A DNA stretch of 64,000 bases, from assembly GCA_964505475.1 (NCBI GenBank), contig CAZDIJ010000001.1, positions 1 through 64,000 on the forward strand, written 5' to 3'. This DNA comes from JAGXQV01 sp964505475. GTDB taxonomy: Bacteria; Pseudomonadota; Gammaproteobacteria; Burkholderiales; Sulfuricellaceae. Under the pieces are notes generated by a model. That model was not told where the DNA came from, did no database searches, and saw only the letters and a list, made by a program, of their open reading frames with translations. The position numbers were made by a program, and so were the translations under genes. Positions within the stretch are counted from its first letter, which is position 1, and every line of letters starts with the position of its first letter. This document shows positions 18,028 to 26,368 of this stretch, one piece after another.

Positions 18028-21000
18028 TTATTGGCCGTATTGTTTACCCAGCGTGAACTTGAACCAGGCGCCCCGGTTTTCCTCGGACTCGACCCAGATG
18101 CGCCCGCAATGCCGTTCCACCACCTTGCGGCAAATCGACAGGCCGATACCCGACCCCTCGAACTGTCCGCGCCCGTGAAGGCGTTTGAAGGGCTGGAAGA
18201 TCTGCCCCACGTATTTCGCCGGAATGCCGATACCCTGATCGCGCACGCCGAACACCCACTCTCCTCCGACCTGTTCCGCAGTCAGGGCAATTTCGGGAGG
18301 ACGCCCATCCACGAATTTCAGGGCGTTGCTTATCAGATTCTGGTAAAGCTGGGTCAGCAGCGTCAAATCGCCCCATACCTTGGGCAAGGACGCGCGCGAA
18401 ATCGTCGCGCCGCTTTCCGCGATGCGCAGCGCGAGCGCGTCCAGCGCCCGGTCCACCGCTTCGTCGAGCGCCAGGTGCTCGCGCACCATGGAAAGCTTGC
18501 CGGTGCGCGACAACGCCAGCAGGTCGCCCACCAAATGCTGCATGCGCTGCGCCGCGTCGGTGATGAATTGCAAATCCTGCTCCGCGCGCGGCGGCAGCTC
18601 GCCCCCCAAATCCTTGCGCAGCCATTCGCTGAACGCCAGCAGCTTGCGCACCGGTTCCTGCAAATCGTGGCTGGCGACATAGGTGAATTCGTCCAATTCG
18701 GCATTCACCCGCGCCAACTCGGCCAAGTGCCGGTTGACCAGGTCTTCCGAGTCGTGGCGCGCCGTCATGTCGCGCGCGATGCCGGCGGTGCCGATTACCT
18801 TGCCGGCATCGTCATAGATCGGCGACTTGATGGTTTCGATCCACAGGCGCTTGCCGTCCTTGCCCTCGAACGGCTCCTCGATCCGCTTGGAACGCCCGGT
18901 CGCCATGATTTCGCGGTCGTCGCCGCGGTACAGCTCGGCGATCTCCCGGGGCCACAGGTCGAGGTCGTTCTTGCCCGCCAATGCTTCCGGCGTCTGGCCG
19001 CAAGCGCGGGCAACCGCCTCGTTGACCATGATATAGCGGCTTTCCTCATCCTTGAGCCAAGCCATGTCCGGCAGATTGTCGAGAAGCGCCCTCTGCTGCC
19101 TTTCCATGCGCCGCACCGCCTCTTCCACCTGCTTGCGCCGGGTGGTGTCCTGGAACGACAGGGCGACGCCGCGCACCCGCTTGCCCTCGACCATCGCCGT
19201 CGCCACGAAGCTCGCCGGAAACGTGCCGCCATCTCCACGCACGAATTCGGCGTCATCCGCATGCAGGGATTCCCCGCCGCCGGCCACCTCCCGCAAATGG
19301 CATTCCCCGCGCACGCAGCGTTCGCCGGAGTGGCAGCCATAGACCACCTGGCATACGGGTTCACCCGCCAATTCCGCTTCGCTCCGTCCCAGCATTTTTT
19401 CCGCTTCGGGATTGACGAAGGTAATGCGCAGGTCGGTATCCATGCCGACCACCCCTTCGCCCAGCGCGTCGATCACCGAGCGGCTCAGTTCGTTGGCGCG
19501 CGCCCGCGCCGCCTCCTGCTCCAGGCGCAGGCGCTCGGTGATGTCGGTGGCGATGCCCGCCAGGGCATAAGGCTCGCCGGCGGAATTGCGCAAGACGAAC
19601 TTGACGGCGACATAGATCCTCTCGCCCCTTTCGCCGGGAATCCTTTCCTCGAATTCCAACGGCTTCCCGGCGCGCAGCGCGGCTTGATCGTTGGCATGCA
19701 AAACGTCGGCGACCGCCTTGGGAAAGAAATCGTAATCGGTTTTTCCGGCGATCTGCTCGCGGGTAAGCCCGCCGCTGCGCTTCTCATATTCGCTGTTGGT
19801 CAGCAGATAGCGCCCTTCCAGGTCTTTGAGAAAGACTACCGACGTGGTGTTGTCGAGTATCGCCCGCAACCGCTCCTCGCTCTCGCGCAGCGCCAGTTCG
19901 GCATGCTTGCGCTCGGTGATGTCGGTGGCGATGCAAAGCACGTGCACCTTGCCGTCGGGCTGCGGCAGCGGGCGCTTAATCAGCGACAGCCACAATGCAT
20001 CCCCGTTGGGCAGGGTGATGGATTCCTCCAGGTCGATATTCTCGCGCTCGTCGATGACCAACTGGTCGATCAGGGAAATCGCCTGGCTCTCCTCGCTTTG
20101 CGGGAACACTTCGGCCTGGTTGCGACCGACCATCCGCTCCGGGGTCAATCCCCAATAGGACGCGCCGGCTTGATTGACCAGCAGGAATTTGCCCGCATAG
20201 TCCTTGACGAAAATAATGTTGGGGGCATTGTCGATCACCTGGCGGACAAAGTGCTGCTGCCGCTCAAGCTCGCGTTCGGCCTTCTTGCGGTCGCTGATGT
20301 CGAAGGAAAATCCGAGCAGCATGGGCTCGCTGCTGCCGGGCAAGCGGATGATTTCCTTGCCCGCCAGCATGCAGCGCTCCCGTCCGTTGCTGACCAGGCG
20401 CTCCTCGCGCATCACCAGCCGCTCCACCGAGCGCACGTGTTCGTCGTATTCGCGCAGGCGCGCGGCAACCTCGTGTGGAAACAGATCGAAATCGCTCTTG
20501 CCGGGAACCTTCTCCTTCGGCACGCCCAAGGTGCACGCCGCTTCCTCGTTCACCAGGACGAAACGGAACTCCTTGTCCTTGAGAAAAATGTTCACCGGCA
20601 AGGCATCCATTACCTGCGAGAACAATGATTTCTGCCGCGCCACCTCGCCCATCACCCGCTGCCGCTGCGTCACCAAAATCAACACCAGCACGAACAGCAG
20701 CGCGCTGGTCACGCCCCCGCCCAGCAGCAGCGCCAGCGGCAGTGAACCGCCGGCGCCGTTGCCCGTGCGGCTGCCGAAATAAAACAGCCAGTTGCGCCCG
20801 GCCATTTGCATGCTCTCTTGCTGCGAAAAAAACGGCGCCGCCTTCGCATGGAGATGGCTTTCGCCATCCACGGCGTACAGCAGGTTGCCCGGCGTCATTT
20901 TCACGGCGCCTTCCGCGTCGCCGCCATCGTACAGTTCAAAAAACAGCCGCTTCAGGACGCCGGCGCCGACCACCCCCTTGAACAAGGTTTCCAGTTCTAT

Positions 21001-21708
21001 GCGGGCGGCGACAAAGCCTAACAGGGCGGCGCGGCGCTCCGAAACGGTCAGGGGATTGCTGCCGTTGCGGTAGATCGGCAGCACGATCAGAAAGAAATGC
21101 GTGCTTTCAAGGTGTTCCACCGGGCCGCTCAAGCGCCCGCTGGCGGCGGCGCGGCCAGTGTCGCGGGCGCGCTCCAGGGTCTTGCGGGTATCCGGCTCGG
21201 CGCCGCGGTCGGTGCCGAGCAGCTTGCCGTAAAGGTTTTCCGGCTCGACGTATTCGATGGAAAAATATTCGTCCCGCTGACCCGGCGGAACGATGGCGAA
21301 ATCGGGGTATCCCCTGCCGTTGACGCTGGCGTCGCCACGCACCCGCTGCTCGAAGCGCGCCTTTTCCCGAAGCGGCACATAGCGGATGAAGGCGAAGGAA
21401 TGCACGCCGGGATGATGCGCCCCCAAACCTGCTTCGCTGTTATAGCGCCGCCACTCGTCGCGCGTGACCGTGTCGGAAGCGGCGAACAGGCCGCGCGCGC
21501 CGTGCAGGACGTAAGTATAGTAATCCACGCGCTGCTGCACGGCATCGAAGGTATCCTTGACGTGCGCATCGAAATCCCGCTGCGCCTTTTCCCTCTCCCA
21601 GGAAGACGCGGCATACCAGGCCGACACCGTCAGCGCCATGCCCGCCAGCAACACCAGCCATGCCAAGCGGGATTCTCTCAATGTCTGGATCAAGGTTATT
21701 CTTGTCAT
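18028..21708 (-). CDS. CHASE-domain sensor histidine kinase with five PAS domains
   Basis: The protein is about 1226 residues. After one N-terminal helix comes a periplasmic CHASE domain (about 70-270), then a second helix near 320-345. Five PAS domains follow, recognised by their IFLKD/VNEEA, IFVKD, VFLKD, VVGMD and AWLKD starts and the repeated DI(S/T)(D/E)R ends. The fourth PAS carries extra Cys and His (CHSGERCVRGECH). The kinase core has ASHDLQEPVRKL, NLISNALKF and GSGIGLSICRK. The ATG at 21708 is preferred, with AAGGG upstream; the open frame begins 14 codons earlier. It heads the minus-strand signalling operon. The stimulus is unknown, though the Cys/His-rich PAS could bind metal or respond to redox. 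Confidence 0.88.
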   Translation of the reverse strand: MTRITLIQTLRESRLAWLVLLAGMALTVSAWYAASSWEREKAQRDFDAHVKDTFDAVQQRVDYYTYVLHGARGLFAASDTVTRDEWRRYNSEAGLGAHHPGVHSFAFIRYVPLREKARFEQRVRGDASVNGRGYPDFAIVPPGQRDEYFSIEYVEPENLYGKLLGTDRGAEPDTRKTLERARDTGRAAASGRLSGPVEHLESTHFFLIVLPIYRNGSNPLTVSERRAALLGFVAARIELETLFKGVVGAGVLKRLFFELYDGGDAEGAVKMTPGNLLYAVDGESHLHAKAAPFFSQQESMQMAGRNWLFYFGSRTGNGAGGSLPLALLLGGGVTSALLFVLVLILVTQRQRVMGEVARQKSLFSQVMDALPVNIFLKDKEFRFVLVNEEAACTLGVPKEKVPGKSDFDLFPHEVAARLREYDEHVRSVERLVMREERLVSNGRERCMLAGKEIIRLPGSSEPMLLGFSFDISDRKKAERELERQQHFVRQVIDNAPNIIFVKDYAGKFLLVNQAGASYWGLTPERMVGRNQAEVFPQSEESQAISLIDQLVIDERENIDLEESITLPNGDALWLSLIKRPLPQPDGKVHVLCIATDITERKHAELALRESEERLRAILDNTTSVVFLKDLEGRYLLTNSEYEKRSGGLTREQIAGKTDYDFFPKAVADVLHANDQAALRAGKPLEFEERIPGERGERIYVAVKFVLRNSAGEPYALAGIATDITERLRLEQEAARARANELSRSVIDALGEGVVGMDTDLRITFVNPEAEKMLGRSEAELAGEPVCQVVYGCHSGERCVRGECHLREVAGGGESLHADDAEFVRGDGGTFPASFVATAMVEGKRVRGVALSFQDTTRRKQVEEAVRRMERQQRALLDNLPDMAWLKDEESRYIMVNEAVARACGQTPEALAGKNDLDLWPREIAELYRGDDREIMATGRSKRIEEPFEGKDGKRLWIETIKSPIYDDAGKVIGTAGIARDMTARHDSEDLVNRHLAELARVNAELDEFTYVASHDLQEPVRKLLAFSEWLRKDLGGELPPRAEQDLQFITDAAQRMQHLVGDLLALSRTGKLSMVREHLALDEAVDRALDALALRIAESGATISRASLPKVWGDLTLLTQLYQNLISNALKFVDGRPPEIALTAEQVGGEWVFGVRDQGIGIPAKYVGQIFQPFKRLHGRGQFEGSGIGLSICRKVVERHCGRIWVESEENRGAWFKFTLGKQYGQ

Positions 21709-21864
21709 TTCGCAACCCTTTTGCCCAACCGGAATGCCGCTACCCAACACACCCTCGGCGACGGAAAAATATCCGACGAATTTAGTACGCTTTGATTATA
21801 GTCGGCGTTTCCGCCATAATAAAGCGCAAACCGTCGAAAATTCCGCCCTCCGCCATCTATTTCC

Positions 21865-22854
21865 ATGCATTGCCGCCTACTGCTCCCCGATTTGCCGCCC
21901 CTCGTGGCGGCGACGCCCCAACTTCCGCCTGGATTGGCGGCGCTGTCGAGATACGGACAGGTTACGGCATCGCCGGAATGCGAAGCGGCAAGCTGGCTGT
22001 GCCGGGCATTCGGCGCGGAACGACAACAGGATGTTCCGGCGGCGCCCTACGCCCTGCTCGGCGACGGCGGCACGCCCGGCAGCGGCTACTGGCTGCGCGC
22101 CGACCCGGTCGCGGTGCAACTGATGCGCAACCGGCTTGTCCTGCTCGCCGGCGGCGCGGCGGCTCCCTCCGGGGAAGAGGCGGCGCAGTTCGTCGAAACG
22201 CTGAACCGGCATTTCGCGGCGGATGGGCTGTGCTTCAGCGCCCCCCACCCGTGGCGCTGGTATCTGCGCCTGCCCGCCGCTCCCGCCCTGCGCACCCACA
22301 GTCTCGCCGAAGCCGAAGGCCGCGACATCCGCCATTTCCTGCCCGCCGGGGAAGACGGCGCGCGCTGGCGCAAACGGCTCAACGAAGCGCAAATGCTGCT
22401 GCACGCCCACCCTCTCAACGCCGCCCGCGAAGCGGCGGGCAAACCGCCGGTCAACAGCATCTGGCCGTGGGGCGGCGGAACCCTCTCGCAGCCCTTGGCC
22501 GCGCCATGCGACAGGCTTTATGGCGATGACCCGCTGGCGCGCGGCCTCGCCATCGCCGCCGCCATCCCCCATGCGCCTCTGCCGCCCGCCTTTCCCCAAA
22601 ACCCCGAACCCGCCGCCGCGCCACTGTTCGTCATGGAAAACTTGGGCGATACTATGCGGCAAGACGCGGCGCGCAAAGACGCCCTCGAACGGCTCGACCG
22701 CGATTGGCTGGCGCCGGCCGTAGCCGCCTTGCGGCGAGGGAACATCGGACGCCTGACCGTGATTGCGCCGGGAGAGCGCGGCGCCATCGAGATCACGCTG
22801 ACCCGCCCCGATCTGTGGAAATTCTGGCGGCGCGGAACGCAGCGCTTACTCTAA
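21865..22854 (+). CDS. RpfE-type regulatory protein / phosphoglycerate-mutase-like
   Basis: This 329-residue cytoplasmic protein resembles the betaproteobacterial family annotated as RPFE-type regulatory protein or cofactor-independent phosphoglycerate-mutase-like. Recognisable parts are the N-terminal LLLPDLPPL, the ASWLCRAFG segment, NEAQMLLHAHPLNAAREAAG and NSIWPWGGG. The function is not established, and I see no catalytic metal site. In relatives the gene usually lies just before recJ, as here, separated only by the small cyclic-nucleotide-binding gene. Confidence 0.75.
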   Translation: MHCRLLLPDLPPLVAATPQLPPGLAALSRYGQVTASPECEAASWLCRAFGAERQQDVPAAPYALLGDGGTPGSGYWLRADPVAVQLMRNRLVLLAGGAAAPSGEEAAQFVETLNRHFAADGLCFSAPHPWRWYLRLPAAPALRTHSLAEAEGRDIRHFLPAGEDGARWRKRLNEAQMLLHAHPLNAAREAAGKPPVNSIWPWGGGTLSQPLAAPCDRLYGDDPLARGLAIAAAIPHAPLPPAFPQNPEPAAAPLFVMENLGDTMRQDAARKDALERLDRDWLAPAVAALRRGNIGRLTVIAPGERGAIEITLTRPDLWKFWRRGTQRLL

Positions 22855-22875
22855 TGAAATGAGAGGAGAAGCATC

Positions 22876-23430
22876 ATGGCTGGCTGGGTCAAATCGAGCT
22901 TGAGCACCTTCGATCTGGAGCGGATCATCCTCCGCCTCCTGAACACCGTCGAGGTTTTCTCCGGCTTCTCGCAATCCGAGCTGATCGACCTGCTCGGCAA
23001 CACCGAAAAATGCGTTTTCAACCCTGGCGAAACCATCCTTACCGAGGGCAGCACGGGCAATTTCATGTACATCATCATCGACGGCGAAGTGGAAATCCGC
23101 AAGAAACTCGCCGTCGGCGGGGAAAAAATCCTGCGCAATCTCGGCGCCGGCGCCTGCTTCGGCGAAATGGCGCTGGTGGACAACAATGTACGCTCCGCCA
23201 CCGTCCGCTCGGTGGCGAAATGCATCCTGCTGCGCCTCGGCGAAGGCGATTTCTGGAAAACCCCCGCCACCAGCGCCAAGCTCTACCGCAACATCGCGCG
23301 CCTCCTGTCGCACCGGCTGCGCGACACCAACGCCATGATCGCGCTGGCCTTCCTCGAATCCACACCGCCTGCCGATCCATGCCCCGAATTCGACCCCGCG
23401 GCTACCCCGCGCAATATCTTGAAGCGCTGA
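22876..23430 (+). CDS. Cyclic-nucleotide-binding domain protein without DNA-binding domain
   Basis: The 184-residue protein contains one cNMP-binding beta-roll (about 28-145). Its phosphate-binding cassette reads FGEMALVDNNVRSATVRS, keeping the Glu and Arg needed to hold a cyclic nucleotide. There is no helix-turn-helix, so it is not a CRP-type regulator; it may act on a partner protein. A good Shine-Dalgarno (GAGAGGAG) precedes the ATG. The 3' end overlaps the start of recJ by about 50 bp, suggesting translational coupling. The nucleotide and partner are unknown. Confidence 0.85.
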   Translation: MAGWVKSSLSTFDLERIILRLLNTVEVFSGFSQSELIDLLGNTEKCVFNPGETILTEGSTGNFMYIIIDGEVEIRKKLAVGGEKILRNLGAGACFGEMALVDNNVRSATVRSVAKCILLRLGEGDFWKTPATSAKLYRNIARLLSHRLRDTNAMIALAFLESTPPADPCPEFDPAATPRNILKR

Positions 23431-25193
23431 CCCGCGCAGGACTGCCGCCAGTCCTGGCGCGCATCTACGCGGCGCGCGGGATCGACTCGGCCAGCCAGTT
23501 GGAATATGGACTGGCCGGGCTGCTGCCCTTCGACAGTCTCGAAAACATCCATGACATGGCGCGCCGCCTCGCCGACGCGATTCGCCTTGGCAAGCGCCTG
23601 CTGGTCGTCGCCGACTACGATTCCGACGGCGCCACCGCCTGCGCCGTGGCGGTGCGCGCCCTGCGCGAATTTGGCGCGACGGTCGATTACATCGTCCCCA
23701 ACCGCTTTGAATACGGCTACGGCCTGACCCCGGAAATCGTCCAATTGGCAGCAACTTCCTTCCACCCGTCGGGTGGAAATCGTTTGCCTCTTCTCCCCTC
23801 GCATACGATTCCGCACGGGCTTGAGCCCGTAGCGGATCGGAGTCCCCTTGTGGGGCGGGAGAGGATTGAGGAGATAGGGAGCCGCCCCGACATCCTGATT
23901 ACCGTGGACAACGGCATCGCCAGCGTCGCCGGTGTCGAAGCCGCCCGCCAGTTGGGCATGGAAGTGCTGATTACCGACCACCACCTGCCCGGCGACGAAT
24001 TGCCGCAAGCAGCCTGCATCGTCAACCCCAACCAGGCGGAATGCCCTTTCCCGGGCAAGAGTCTGGCCGGGGTCGGGGTGATTTTCTACGTCATGCTGGC
24101 GCTACGCGCCGAACTGCGCGCACGCGGCGCCTTTGCCGGCCAAAACGAACCCCACCTCGCCCGGCTGCTGGATCTGGTCGCGCTCGGCACCGTGGCCGAC
24201 GTGGTCAAGCTCGACGGCAACAACCGCATCCTTGTCCACCAGGGGCTGAAACGCATTCGCGCCGGCCAGGCCTGCGCCGGCATCCGCGCCCTGCTGCGCG
24301 TCGCGCGGCGCGATCCGGCGCGCGCCACCACCTTCGACCTGGGCTTCGCCGCCGCACCGCGCCTCAACGCAGCCGGACGCCTCGACGATATGGCGCTGGG
24401 CATAGCCTGCCTGCTTTGCGACGATGAAACCCAGGCGCTCGCCATCGCCGAACGGCTCGACGCGCTCAACCGCGAACGCCGCGAAATCGAATCGGGAATG
24501 CACAGCGGCGCGCTGTCCGCGCTGAGAAGCATCGAATCCCAGGATGGCTATACCCTGAGCCTCTACGATGAAAGCTGGCACCCCGGCGTCATCGGCATCC
24601 TCGCCTCGCGCCTCAAGGATAAATTCCACCGTCCGGTGATCGCCTTCGCCCCCGGCAACGACGGCGAACTGAAGGGTTCGGGACGCTCGATCCGCACCCT
24701 GCACCTGCGCGACGCCCTGGACTTGCTTGCCAAGCGCCATCCCCACCTGGTGCGGCGCTTCGGCGGCCACGCCGCCGCCTGCGGCCTGACCATCGCCGCC
24801 GCGCATTTCGAGGAATTCACCCATGCCTTCGAAGCGGTGGTGCAATCCCTGCTGTCGCCCGCCGACCTGGAACATATCGCCGAAACCGACGGATCCCTCG
24901 CGCCGCGCGAAGCCACCCTCGACCTGGCGCGCCTGCTGCGCGAGCAGGTGTGGGGGCAAGGCTTCCCCCAGCCCAGCTTCGACGGCGAATTCGCGGTGGA
25001 AAACCAGCGCGTGGTCGGCGAGAAACACTTGCGCCTGCGCCTCGCCCAGCAAGGCAACCGTTTCGACGCCATCCTCTTTTCCCACAGCGACCCGCTGCCG
25101 CCGGCCATCCGCGCCGTCTACCGCCTCGACGTCAACGAATACAACGGCGCCCAAAGCTTGCAGCTCATAATCGAGCACTGGGAAAGTGTATAA
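23379..25193 (+). CDS. recJ: Single-stranded-DNA-specific exonuclease RecJ
   Basis: RecJ degrades single-stranded DNA 5' to 3' in recombination and repair. The ATG at 23379 gives 604 residues, starting MPRIRPRGYPAQYLEAL. DHH-family motifs are present: VVADYDSDGAT (usual form DYDADG), VDNGIAS, TDHHLPGD and the VALGTVADVV motif. The DHHA1 domain follows with HPGVIGILASRLKD, GSGRSI and the RFGGHAAACG loop. Between YGLTPEIVQLAA and PDILITVDNG there are about 40 extra residues absent from known RecJ proteins, encoded by a palindromic insert. The frame stays open, so the enzyme may be functional. The 5' end overlaps the cNMP-binding gene. Confidence 0.92.
   Translation: MPRIRPRGYPAQYLEALTRAGLPPVLARIYAARGIDSASQLEYGLAGLLPFDSLENIHDMARRLADAIRLGKRLLVVADYDSDGATACAVAVRALREFGATVDYIVPNRFEYGYGLTPEIVQLAATSFHPSGGNRLPLLPSHTIPHGLEPVADRSPLVGRERIEEIGSRPDILITVDNGIASVAGVEAARQLGMEVLITDHHLPGDELPQAACIVNPNQAECPFPGKSLAGVGVIFYVMLALRAELRARGAFAGQNEPHLARLLDLVALGTVADVVKLDGNNRILVHQGLKRIRAGQACAGIRALLRVARRDPARATTFDLGFAAAPRLNAAGRLDDMALGIACLLCDDETQALAIAERLDALNRERREIESGMHSGALSALRSIESQDGYTLSLYDESWHPGVIGILASRLKDKFHRPVIAFAPGNDGELKGSGRSIRTLHLRDALDLLAKRHPHLVRRFGGHAAACGLTIAAAHFEEFTHAFEAVVQSLLSPADLEHIAETDGSLAPREATLDLARLLREQVWGQGFPQPSFDGEFAVENQRVVGEKHLRLRLAQQGNRFDAILFSHSDPLPPAIRAVYRLDVNEYNGAQSLQLIIEHWESV
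23752..23880 (+). repeat. Palindromic element inserted in frame in recJ
   Basis: About 120-129 bp in recJ contain nested inverted repeats. The central hairpin has arms GATTCCGCACGGGCT and AGCCCGTAGCGGATC around two bases, outer arms resemble TCTTCTCCCCTCGC against GCGGGAGAGG, and a small palindrome TCCACCCG/CGGGTGGA sits at the left end. It adds roughly 40 codons (Ser-, Pro- and Gly-rich) at a surface position between conserved RecJ motifs, with no stop in the used frame. The exact boundaries are estimated by comparison with the usual RecJ spacing. Confidence 0.72.
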
Positions 25194-25259
25194 TTCGCCC
25201 TTTTAACGCCGAAGCATGACGCGCATGGCGCGCCGTGCGGATTTCAGGATAGAACGAAC

Positions 25260-26364
25260 ATGGAAGCCGAACAACTCAACGCCATCGCCAACCGCCTCGC
25301 GGACTTGTCCGCCCGCACCACCGACCTGCGGAGGTATCTTTGACTACGACACCAAGCAGGAACGTCTAGTCGAAGTCACCCAACTGCTGGAAGACCCGGC
25401 GATTTGGGACGACGCCAAGCGCGCCCAGGAACTGGGCAAGGAGCGCCGCACCCTGGAATCCATCGTTTTCACCCTGCGCGACCTGGAACAGAACCTGCGC
25501 GACAGCACCGACCTGTTCGAGATGGCCAAGGAGGAAGGCGACGACGCCACCCTGGAGAGCGTCGCCGGAGATGCCGAGAAGCTGGAGAAAACCGTGGAGG
25601 ACATGGAGTTCCGCCGCATGTTCGCCCACCCGATGGACCCCAACAACTGCTTCATCGACATCCAGGCCGGCTCCGGCGGCACCGAGGCGCAGGACTGGGC
25701 CTCGATGCTGTTCCGCATGTACGTGCGCTACTGCGAGCGCAAGGGCTTCACGGTGGAAATCCTGGAAGAATCCGACGGTGAAGTCGCGGGTCTGAAAAGC
25801 GCCACCATCAAGGTCAGCGGCGACTACGCCTACGGCTTCCTGCGCACCGAGAGCGGCGTCCACCGCCTGGTGCGCAAATCGCCCTTCGATTCCAACGCGC
25901 GCCGCCACACCTCGTTCTCCAGCGTCTTCGTGTACCCCGAGGTGGACGATTCCATCGAAGTGGAAATCAACCCCGCCGACCTGCGCATCGACACCTACCG
26001 CGCCAGCGGCGCGGGCGGCCAGCACATCAACAAGACCGATTCGGCGATCCGCATCACCCACCTGCCCACCAACACCGTGGTGCAGTGCCAGAACGACCGT
26101 TCGCAGCACAAGAACCGCGCCGAGGCGATGTCCATGCTGAAAGCGCGCCTCTACGAACTGGAGCTGCGCAAGCGCAACGAAGAAAAACAGGCGATGGAAG
26201 ACAGCAAGACCGACATCGGCTGGGGGCACCAGATCCGCTCCTACGTCCTCGACCAGTCGCGCATCAAGGATCTGCGCACCAATTACGAGGTCGGCAACAC
26301 CCAGGCGGTGCTCGACGGCGACCTCGACGATTTTATCGGCGCGAGTTTGAAGCAGGGAGTTTAA
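25260..26364 (+). CDS. prfB: Peptide chain release factor 2 with programmed +1 frameshift
   Basis: RF2 releases nascent chains at UGA and UAA. The true start is the ATG at 25260; 27 codons lead to an in-frame UGA at 25341-25343. After a +1 shift the second frame runs from 25342 (DYDTKQE) to 26364, giving about 367 residues, the normal length. The SPF stop-recognition tripeptide is in VRKSPFDSNARR, and the catalytic GGQ is in SGAGGQHINKTDS. The frameshift makes RF2 regulate its own level. lysS follows after 4 bp, as in many bacteria. A single-frame reading from 25216 would give a wrong N-terminus. Confidence 0.95.
25331..25343 (+). promoter_or_regulatory. prfB programmed +1 frameshift site
   Basis: The sequence GAGGTATCTTTGAC contains an internal Shine-Dalgarno-like GGAGG just upstream of the slippery CTT codon and the UGA stop at 25341. 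This is the standard RF2 autoregulatory recoding site: slow termination at UGA when RF2 is scarce lets the ribosome slip from CUU to UUU and continue in the +1 frame. Confidence 0.95.
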
Positions 26365-26368
26365 TCAA

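Noticed and set aside
17086..20628. Open frame of 1180 codons on the plus strand
   Set aside because: It is antisense to the CHASE/PAS kinase and binding protein genes. The translation is rich in Arg, Gln, His and Ala without any domain, a usual mirror of high-GC codon bias.
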